Of a stretch of DNA of 64,000 bases, positions 1-10,800 are shown in pieces. Source of the stretch: Mimachlamys varia (Eukaryota; Mollusca; Bivalvia; Pectinida; Pectinidae). Location of the stretch: NCBI GenBank assembly GCA_947623455.1, contig OX392535.1:37224688-37288687 (forward strand). Direction: 5' to 3'. The notes beneath the pieces were generated by a model. That model did no database searches. It saw only the letters and a program-made list of their open reading frames with translations, and was not told the DNA's origin. Both the position numbers and the translations under genes were made by a program. Positions within the stretch are counted from its first letter, which is position 1, and each line of letters starts with the position of its first letter.

Positions 1-211
1 ATCAGCAATATTCAAGATGAAATCTTACGCGGTTGCCGGTTCAGCAGTAGTTGAAACTCGGTATTTGTAAACACGCGTCCATTTTGAACCGTCTTATACT
101 TTTGGTTTGTTGTTGAAGTGGGCCACACCTGAATTATTTTCAGTTCTTTGGATTTTTATGTCAAGAGTTCCTTGTTAGTTACCGTATAGTTACGTATATT
201 GGGCCTTTAAC
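1..211 (-). mobile_element. TTAA-family MITE, copy 1 (edge-truncated, internally deleted)
   Basis: The right end, AGTTACGTATATTGGGCCTTTAA (189-211), is the shared terminal inverted repeat. The interior (Gln-codon-free, CAATATTCAAGATG near base 7) is the reverse complement of the copies at 4.2, 17.7 and 26.2 kb. Roughly 110 bp near the terminus are missing relative to those copies. Confidence 0.75.
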
Positions 212-410
212 ATTTGGTTAAATGGTTTTCCTTTTTCCTTTTTTTTTTTTTGGTTGGTAAAAAGGATATTGTCTTACTGTAAACCAACGTATTTTCGCGT
301 GCGATAAATTCTTGCGTATTTCGTGGGTGATTAAAAATTCGCTAAAAATAATCGCCGAGAAATAGTTTAAATCAGAAGTATGCCAACTATATGAGTATTG
401 TACTGTATTG

Positions 411-545
411 TACATTTAAGCATTAGACTGCATTCTGTTTCGAGTTATAGGCGATATGAACGCCAACAGCATTAAAAGAAAATAAAACATGAACCGGTAG
501 CGCTTATCGCCTATAACTCGAAACAGAATGCAGTTTAATGCTTAT
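411..545. repeat. Foldback hairpin element
   Basis: Arms at 417-460 and 498-543 are near-perfect inverted repeats sharing GCATTCTGTTTCGAGTTATA, around a ~38-nt loop. The outer end (ACATTTAAGCATT) resembles the end of the 166-bp unit that flanks the 28-bp array near 12.4 and 13.2 kb, so they may be one foldback family. Confidence 0.7.
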
Positions 546-1700
546 ATTTACATTTCCACTTCTAATCATACCCAAAAAATGAATTTCGACCATAAAATAA
601 TACAAATTGTAGCTCCAAGAAACACTTGTATGATGAATTGGCAGAACAGCCCGTAGCGCGAGCTCGTTTTCGAGAGACGACAACGTTTCACGTGCTTTCT
701 CCTGGAACAGGGACTTAGAAATATAATCCGTGTAAAACAGCTACTGTACAAGGATTTTATTGTGAAAATGTTGAAACTTGTTCTTTCTTTTGCGCTGTTT
801 GTGTCTAAGGGTGCTTTAAATTTACACTTGAAATAATTGTCGTCATTATAAATGACATCGCGTATTTATGACGTCATACTGCGGAGAACCCAAAAGCATG
901 CATGCTATATTTGGTCGACTTCACACTGATGGTAGGGAAACATGTACGAATCGTCTTTCTGCAAAGTGTATGTGGTGTCAGATAGGCAATAATGCTGACA
1001 ATTTTTCGGACGTTATGCTTTCTGCACATTCCGAGAATCAGGGAGAGGGGCCCTCTTCATGGCGGAGAATGGTTGATAAAAAGCTTATATTTGTGTTGAC
1101 GCATTCTTTTTCTATGTTAAAATTAAGTTTATTCGATTTTATCTATTAAACGATTTATATGGACTAAATTCAGCCAAGAAGTTGTCTATAATTATTTCTC
1201 ATCCAAACGAGAGTTCGGCGTGACATGCATTGTTTTTAACCTTCATCTCACGTTCGTATTCATACTCGTTTCGGGTAATAATCCTATGAACCGAAACGGA
1301 AGTTGCTTGGTTTATATAATGACACTGCAGCGCAAATGTAAATATAGGATTGACGGCCGTATTAATCGCGAAATTAAATCGCCGCGAAAAAAAAGGAATT
1401 TTATATGAAAATTCGAAATTAAGTCGCCGCAAAAATAAGTTGGATTACAGTAAAAATTGTGTATATTAAAAAGTAAATTGAACTTTAAAGCATTATTGAA
1501 AGTGTTTAAAATTTTTATATTAAGACGTTTACGATAAATGATAAATGTGTTGAGGTCACGTGGTCACGATGCCATATATGTAAGAGTGAATGTGAGGGTG
1601 TGAGTCTATTTGTTTATGTATTGTGATTGTAAAAATGTGTGAAAAATACAAAAAAAAAAAAAATACAAAAAATATAACTGATAAATGTTATTTGTTGAAG

Positions 1701-1893
1701 TTGGTGATTCACCGAAGAACATGAAGTATACAAGTGATTGTAATACGATAGTGGTAACTAATGAAGGACGCGCTGGATCGTTGAACGGAGTATTCACAGA
1801 TCCAGATGGAACGGTATCTATAATCAACGTGACACAAGCCGTAGCCGGTGCCCCCTGTGTTAGACCACTGTCCTTCAAAGACTTCGACAGTCA
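1701..1893 (+). CDS. msp130: MSP130-like exon (first visible)
   Basis: It encodes VGDSPKNMKYTSDCNTIVVT and onward to FDS, the first strand-turn block (VANEG-type, here VTNEG). A stop lies in frame at 1682-1684 and the only AG before the homology is at 1699-1700, with a possible branch site near 1675-1681. The exon therefore starts at 1701 with two bases of a split codon, and the ATG at 1685 is not a true start. The donor TCA|GTAAGT is at 1894. Confidence 0.85.
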
Positions 1894-4800
1894 GTAAGTT
1901 TTCTTGTATGGCTGTAAGTGGTACCGGCTTCATGAACCTTCCATTACTTTAAGAGATTCCTTAACTTAAAGCTGACAATGCAAGTTATAAAGCTTGCTTG
2001 TTGAGATTAAAAAGAATATGACAAAGAAAGCGTCTGAGACGCCCCCTAACACGTTACTAAGGAATGGCAGACATTTTAGTGTTTGCCTTGCTCGGAAACG
2101 ATAGTCGGCTTCCCTTTTTTTAACTTGCATTGCCAGCTTAAAGAAACTCCGCAGGAAAACAAGCAGTACAGAAGTTAAGGGGAAAATCTTATGTTAAAGA
2201 AGTTTAATTAACCTCTGTAAAGTTTTCATTTGGAAATTTTCAAGTTAAGGAAGATCCTAAGATAATGCGTTAAAAGATCGAATTTAACTTCTTGCCTCTT
2301 CAGTTTTGCCATGAGATATTCCAGGGGTGTAAAGAGCGAAGGTGATCGGCTTAACCCCTGGATATCGAAGATGACCTTATGTATGGCATGGCCGCGAATG
2401 ATGTCGTAAAAATGAGTCAGTTATGTAATAATAATTTGGGTAAAATTATTCATCAATTGACCAGAAGAGGTGAAATGACTTGACCGTTCCTGAATATCAG
2501 AGAATGAACCCCCCCCCCCAAAAAAAAAAAACACAACAAAAAACAAACAATACAAATTGAATAAAAATTATTTACATTTATTTTAGATCAATGGAATATA
2601 CTCGTAAAGGTATACGTTGGGCATACCGAGGTGACCACAATAATGGCATTTACACACAGTTCTCACAGGACCTGGAGCCGGACGATATCGCCATCAGTGA
2701 CGATAACACCAGAGCCTATATCACACTACCGGTAAGAAAATACTATATGCAGAAATAGAAAGTGCAAGTTATAAGGAAATTATTGTCTCTAAAAAAAAAC
2801 ACCTTGCTCTATGTAAACCCAGTTTAATCGATCATCAGAAATTACACACTGTAATTGATGACGGCATCGGAAAAAGGTCAATTACTGATTAATCAACTTT
2901 ATCTGATCATCATCCAATCACTAAAAGTGCATACAAATAATTAATTTACATGATTCTATGTATAAGTGCAAAGCAAGTATGCATATACTTTATCCAGTAA
3001 TGTTGTTTGTGGTATGTACTGCAGTATTGGCAATGTTAATTATTATGAAATAACCTGTTCTGGTATAAACTTTGGATGAACTTTGTATGTACGTAATTAA
3101 GATTATACTGTATTGAAAAAAAAGAAAAACTCTGAAAAATAAAATAAATTAAAAAAAAAAGAAGAAAATACTATCAGATGTTGCAAAGGACTGAAAGGTA
3201 TAGGGTCAACGCCTGTGGAGATTTGACATTAGGGTCGGTCCCCGCTTAAATTTATTGAAAAAAAAGTTGACCTTGTTATCTCGAACCTGTGTAACTCGAA
3301 GACCCGGTTTAATTCGAGGAACCGATATTTCGTCAGCCCTGACCGGACTTTCCACTTAGTGTTCAAACTCATCCAGCCTATATAGCGCAAAATAGTCGGA
3401 TAACTCGAAGTTTTTACGAGGTCCCGTTGATTTCGAGATAACTAGGTCGGACTGTATGATAAATACGAAAAGAATGGTAGATGAAGTAAACTAGAAATGT
3501 TAGTTTCACAGTTCATTATATGAAAAATGGGACCTTATCGTCTAACATTAGTCCATAAATGCCAATATGATAATACAATTTAATCTTGTTTGAAACAAGC
3601 ATCTCACTGGCTTAAAAATTTATGTTATCAGCCCATAACGTAAAAAGATGACGTCGCCGTTTATAACGTCGCTTTTGATTGGCTGATGCAGCAGCGTAAT
3701 GATTTGAAAGAGAAAAGAGTCCATCAATAAAATGAATTTTAGCAGGGCATAGATTAAATTACAAGTATTAACTTTAATCTATTTTTATGTTATGAGGTTA
3801 TAACACAAAAAACCGAAGTGTACTCTCATCATAAACCGCTTTGCGGTTTATTTAGAGTACACTCCGTTTTTTTGTGTTATACCCCAATAACATAAAAAAT
3901 AGATTCAAGTAAATCCTTAAATATTTGTATCAAAATAACATTTTAAAGAAATACAAATAAATGCCAACAGTTTAAATAAATGTTAAAAATGACATAATCA
4001 GTACCAAAAATAACAGTTTTTCGTTACATACAAAATACAATTTCATAATTCATTATCAAAATTATATTTGCATGTGACAATTACCTACCTGGCATTTTGT
4101 TAGGATACGTCCGTCACTCTACCGAGTATTGTTCAAGGTGTTGATAATGTTTATGTATTGATGATGTTTATGTTATGGTCTGTTTTGCACATTAAAGGCC
4201 CAATATACGTAACTTCAGGAAATTTTTCAGGATTCTGAAGAATTATGAAAAAAATCCTGTTGATAACCATGCAAAAATAAGCCTGAAACGAAGTAAACCT
4301 GAGCGTTAACTAACAAGAAACTCTTGACAAAAAAAATCAAAGAATTGAAAATAATTCAGGTTGGGCCCACTCCAACAACAAGCCAAAGGTAGGAGAAAGT
4401 TCAAAATGGTTACAAATACCTTGTTTCAGCTACTGCTGCTGCTGCTGTTACGGTAACCACGTAAGAATTCATCTTGAATATTGCTGATATCATGATCAGT
4501 TAATCTTATAATAGCTAAATCTATAAATATAATATGTTATTAGGCTTGATTTTCGCTTCAAGTTTTGCCGAACGTTACGTGTATTGGGCCTTAAACTGAT
4601 ACTGATTATTTTTTTCATGTGTTGTTGATGTTTTAATCAATTCATGATCTGTTGAGGCATTTATATCTCATATGAAAGTAAACATTTTTACGAACTATAT
4701 GATGCTTTTAGTAGTCCGATTGTCCAAACAAATATCGTGTAACATATCAAATGAGTAAGACAGCTCTGTTGAATGTATCACAGGAAAATAACGCTATAGC

Positions 4801-7800
4801 TGAGATCAACCTGGTAACCAACACATGGGTGGATATATATTCCATGGGAGTCAAAAACTGGTCCCAGAGCACAATGGATGCTAGTGACCGAGACCTCGGT
4901 AAGTTCGGAAACTATCTTAATAAAAAGAAATGTCATTCAAATTGTATTTTATCAGTAGATAATTCCTTGCTAGGCCTGATGCATCATCGATTTATCCAGG
5001 GGTTACGCTCACCTACGCTCTCTACACCCCTGGAATATGTCATGGCAAAACTGAAGGCTCCGTTTGCACCACTTTATTGGTGAGACAAGAAAACTGGTTC
5101 GACCCTTTGATGTACATCAAACGAATCTCGTTGTCACATCGCGGTAAAATTGACAGGCTTGAAGTCAGTTGTGACTTCTTTGTAATCTTCAAAGGACTGG
5201 CATCAGTCTGGAGATTGGTCAGGATTTCTTTTACCCGAGTGTGCCTCTTCAGTTTTGCCATGACAAATTCCAGGGCTGTAGAGAGCGTAGGAGATCGTAA
5301 CCTCTGAAGATCGATGATGAGCCTGATCAGACATCGTAGTATCTACAAAAATAAACTTTTCCTTTCTATTGTGTTACGTGTTTTATCAGTAGAGATTAAA
5401 ATGTAATTATATTTGACCGGTATAACGTCACTTCCTAATACGCCATTTCCGGGATACAACTTTCAGTCGCTTTAGTCATGTGACTTTCATCACCACGTGA
5501 CTTTATTTAAGGCACTTTGAAAACATAATGGCGACTAAATAAAAGTTTTAAACGACGGTGAGAGAGGTAAAGATTTTTGGTCGAAAGCGGGATCACAACT
5601 TCAAATAAAACAAAAGGGGCGTTAGTAAAATAAGCTGAGATCACTGATGGACTGAATTGATCTTGTATTGGGAAATATGATCGCAATCCGAATTGCTCAT
5701 AATCGTGGTTTCTCTTTGCTGTTGGAAACGATCTGAACGTTTCATTTTGCCAGATTGTTGCTTTTACGACTGCCAGTAACACATCTAGGTACAACAATAC
5801 ACCATGACTTAGTTTTTGAACCTGTTCCTTTGTCTCATTCCATTTTAACCTAAACCGACTAAAAATGTCGATCTAATCTAGCTGTCATTCGGTCCGCAAT
5901 GCCGCCATTGTGAAGTGCCCTAAAACTTTTCGCGGTCACATTATCAAATCACCGGTTTCTAACTCCGCTTCAAAAGAGTTCTTGTATCTCGGAAACGGCG
6001 TATTGTTGACGTCGTCATCATTTGGCGGGAAATACGATCCAGTTTGTTTACGCCCATATTGTCCGTTGTTCATTTATATTTCATTCAATAAGATACTGCT
6101 GTTTTCGTCTGAAATTGAGGTAGAAACAGGTCACTCGCTAAAGTTCGTCTCCTTTGTAACTTTTTACAAACTCGAATGAATTAAATACCATATCCAACAA
6201 CCACTCGGTGTGTAGGGAACCCATTGGAAATACGCCTTTGAGGCTTTATGGGCTCTCCAAAGTGAAAGGATGAAAGAAGTCAAAATCTGTGATTATAATT
6301 ACCATCTATGATATTTGAAATTAAAATTCAATTGTCCATCCAAATATTGCCTCATTTTATGTATTTAATTCTTGCTTTTTACCTGAATAAATATTATTAT
6401 TATTATTAACCTCTATTTCTGTTAAAGGTGATGATACTATGTCCAGCTACCCTGTGTATGGGTTGAACCAGCCGACTGGAGCTGTTTTCGTACAAGCGTC
6501 GTCCGCATCATTTGTTGTCACTGCCAATACCGGGGCAATGCGGACGTACACAATAGCTGAACACGGGGTTGATTTTTCAGACAATTTGAGAGGCTTTACG
6601 GCCATCAATGGTAATCCTTATGTTATTCATGAAAGTCATGTGAATGAAAACAAATAATTAAACAAAACATTTAATACATACCTTAATCTTGACATTAGCA
6701 TACTAACTAATCTCCGCCTGGGGGTCTGATAACTTTTTATGTAGTAAAACTCTAGTGTAAAAAGATTTAATTTAATTTTCCCATCTATCGGATGCATTAT
6801 GAACTCAACTAATTTTCCTTATCGTGCAATTTCTTGAGTGTCGTCGATGATGCCGAAGAGCTTACTCTTTCGGAACTCTCTTGTACTTTTACAAGGGTTT
6901 CCATGTAAATCTTTCCTATATTCATATTTTGCTCCTAGCTGAATCGTTTATGAGTTAGGATTATGGTTTTGTTAACGCTTTGGTATTATCTTATTTGTTT
7001 TTATATATTCTTTCAGATGGTGAAATAGACCTGATATTGGGACCTCCTGGGATTAACACGGAGCTTAACGACCTGTCACGTTTAGGTAAAATTTCATTGC
7101 ATTTCTTTCTTTCTTAAAATATATATTCGGGATATATCCTTCCACTGTAATGCTTTGTGAAGGCAAATGTTGTTACAACACATTGACAGCAATTGCTCTT
7201 GTGATGTCATCAATCTCTATTGTGACGTCATTACTTTTATTGTTGTCTGCATCTGATTTGCTGTTCAAAATTGGTTCAAAGTAACCAAATAAAGCACAAA
7301 CATTCTATCAAAAGGTAAATATAAGTGATGAACATTTTAGCAAACATTGTTGCTGATAAACTTTCATAAAGCCCTACCGGGCTTTCTTTAGTTTGTCATC
7401 AATAGCAATGTGTGTTATAGGACTAACAACATTTATCAAAACATTCATTGCTTAAATAGTGCAAATTACTTTTATACCAGGGCGTGTCCATATAAGCGTG
7501 GGGGATGGCCGCAATGATATTTCTTCCGACCTCATCACAGACATTCACCTGTTCGGAGGACGCGACCTGGGTTTCTGGAGCACCAGCAGTGCCAGACTTG
7601 AAAGGAACACGGGGAACGACCTTGAGGTCAAGGCCAAAGAGTTCTACCCTGATGTTTTCAATGGCGATTGCTCCAATACAGCACAATCTCCTAAAGATGA
7701 AGGGGACTCTCGCTCCGATGATATGGTATACTCATTGAAGAGAGTTTGTCTAGAATAATATGTTTCTCCTGATTCAGAAATAATCTTTCGCTGTGCAACT

Positions 7801-10800
7801 AAAGAATAACAAATGTTTGCTTTCCAAAACTGCTCGACGTGACATCACAATAGCTTCACTCACTGACCAGAAAGGAAAGCGAGTGACAGCAATTTATGAC
7901 AGTACACAGGCCTTTCTCAAAAGTGTTGTTACCTCCCTTGTAACAATTTTGCGCCATGTAATCTTGACGTCAAAATGGGAATTACGTCATCCGATTGTCA
8001 AATGGCGCCAAATCATCACAAAATCACTTCCTGGAAGTCCATTTTGTATACTTCATTGTTGCATATCAAAGGGAATATGAACACTTTTGGGAAAGGCATA
8101 TAGCTGAGCTATCATAACTTTTCTTTGGATTAAAATACATTAAAATACTAACGTTTCGCTCGCTCATATCTCTCCATGTTGAATAAGAGTTTGCCCATGT
8201 AAGAAAGTTAATCCTACATAGCCTATCACTCGACGTGACGTCACCATGGCTCAACAATGACGTGACGTCATGAATACGGTAAACTCTGATGCCAGAAACG
8301 TCGGCGTGATGAAATTAAAAACCAGAAGATGAGATTAATTTTTCCGCGCAAAGTTGGGTTTGCATATATAAGGTATGCTTAATCTCGCTGTCTAATTCGT
8401 TTTTGTCAAAAAACCTCGTGGAAAAAGTTAAAATTTTCAAAATAGTAGCTAATGAAACTGTATTTTCATGGCTTTTGAGCTTTTTAGGGTTGTTGATATG
8501 ACAGAAAAAGACTCTTTCATGACCAAAGGTGTAAGATAGGGAAATTCCATCCTTGGGGTTTTCAAATTCGGCAAAACCCTGGGCAAAGCCTCGGGTTTAA
8601 CCAAATTTGAAAACCCCTCGGTCGGAATTTCCCTATCTTACATCCCTGCTCATGAAAGAGTCTTATAATATCTAAAGATCAATCTTAAACATAATCGAAA
8701 CCAATAATCAGACAGCAAATCATGCTGAGCGAAAAGAAAATCCGGAAAACTGCATGTTTATTTGCAAAAATTGTTTTTTTTATTAGTTGTACGATGAAGG
8801 CTTGTAATACACTGGTATTTCGACCGATTCAATTTTTCTGACCTTATGACTAACTGCAAAGATGGCGGGAATGTAAATGCTATACTTCAAGCGAAGTAAC
8901 AACAACATAATTTAGAAAGGACTTTGCCAACGTTTTTTTTTGTTCTGATACTGATTAGATCTACAATGTTAAATAGTAACCAAGCCCCTTGCAAAGCTTT
9001 AAAATATTTTAATATTAAATTTTCCTTTGTTAGTAACATAAAGAGTCAAACATCGTTATCTCGAACTCGAAGACCACGTTTAGTTCAAAGTATTCTGTCG
9101 ATCACTGCCAAGCTTTACACTCAATATTCACACTTCAGTAACTCGAACTCGAAGACCACGTTTAATTCAAAGTATGCTGTCGATCACTGTCAAGCTTTAC
9201 ACTCAATATTCACACTTCAGTAACTCGAACTCGAAAACCACGTTTAATTCAAATTATTCTGTCGGTGCCAAGCTTTACACTCAATATTCACACTTCAGTA
9301 ACTCGAACTCGAAAACCACGTTTAATTCAAATTATTCTGTCGGTGCCAAGCTTTACACTCAATATTCACACTTCAGTAACTCGAACTCGAAGACCACGTT
9401 TAATTCAAAGTATGCTGTCGATCACTGTCAAGCTTTACACTCAATATTCACAATTCAGTAACTCGAACTCGAAGACCACGTTTAATTCAAAGTATGCTGT
9501 CGATCACTGTCAAGCTTTACACTCAATATCACACTTCAGTTACTCGAAGTTTTCCAATTGTCCCATTGACTTCGAGAAAACAAGGTTCGATTGTAGTAGA
9601 ATTGAGTATCGTCTGATGCATGTATGTGTCTTATTCCAGGGCCCTGAACCAAACGTGGTAGCTGCCGGCCATTTCAACCAGGTCCCCATTATAGCAGCAG
9701 CGACGCGCAATGGGCTCATCTACCTCTACTATATGTCAATAAATACACCTGTCTTCAGCAGCGTTTATAGGCTCGGCAATACCACGGCCATCTGGGGTGA
9801 AGCTCAGGGGTCAGCTATGGCCGGAGACGGACTTATTTCTGACATGGGGTAAGTCGTTCACACAGGCAGTGGATCAGGCTTCGATATCACAAACGTTTCC
9901 TCAGATCTCAAGCTTAAATCACTAGTTCTGATTCTGTTGTGAGGTTTGCCGTCAAAACAATACTACAAAGTTGGCCAAGCCTACGCTCAGCTCAGCTTAC
10001 CGACTTAAACCTCCGCTTAACTCTGTACACACAAAAATAACAGAGCACGTTTCTCGTACTCGGACTCAATCGCAACATCTCGGGTAATTTTCCGGTAAAC
10101 TTCGGAAATCTACTCCCTCGAATGCATGCGCTTGGAACCCATGCTGTGAAACTCGACATAGTTCGAAAGTCCTCGGACTTATATCAACTCTTCTATTATC
10201 AATCCTGCGGTGTGGCCATGGGTGCAGCCATTTTGGAACATGACGTTTACACCATGTGACCCTCTATACGGGCATTCGAGGGAGTAGATTAACGAAATGT
10301 ACCTGTACGGTATAGAGTGGGGTTCGGGTCTGGTTTTAATCAGTTTGCCAATTTACAGCAACGCAGGTTTATTCGTTTATGTGTAACAGCTGGTTTGAAT
10401 TTTAAATGTAAACATTTTCGCGTATAAATCCAAACATACTTGTTTGCGTACTTCGATAAAAGCCAATAACACAAGAGTTCAAAACTTGAATTATTTTTCA
10501 TTACCGGCAAGGTAATTCGTGCCACATCTTGTTTTGACAGAAAAAGCATGTATTTTCATCAACAGATTCATCCTAAATTTAAAATGCATTCGATTAGTAG
10601 TCTATTTCTGATCCATCTATTTCTGTGTCGCCTGAAAAGGCGACATATAGGGATCACTACATTGTATGTCGGCGTCGGGGGCGGCACCAACAGTTTCCGT
10701 GCGATAACTTGAGTTTCCTTGGGCCAATCAAACTCAAACTTATTACAGTGCTTCCTTACCAAAAGTGCTCGCTTGGGATTACTTTTCAGGGTCAAAGGTC

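Larger units (their letters stand above)
1..1700. other. Left edge: MITE end, hairpin and apparent intron of the MSP130-like gene
   Basis: Bases 1-211 are a TTAA-family MITE cut by the edge and 411-545 is a hairpin element. The rest has no convincing exon. The open frame at 868-1149 has no recognisable homology and no MSP130 N-terminal features. I read this as intron, with the signal-peptide exons further left. Confidence 0.5.

Noticed and set aside
868..1149. 93-codon open frame as the first MSP130 exon
   Set aside because: It lacks a signal peptide and MSP130 N-terminal motifs, and no donor connects it in phase to 1701.
1685..1700. ATG at 1685 as the start of the MSP130-like protein
   Set aside because: The sequence begins mid-domain with no signal peptide; an acceptor-type AG lies at 1699-1700 just before the homology.
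5910..6179. 89-codon plus-strand frame
   Set aside because: It starts within the 575-bp MITE terminus and runs into intron sequence.
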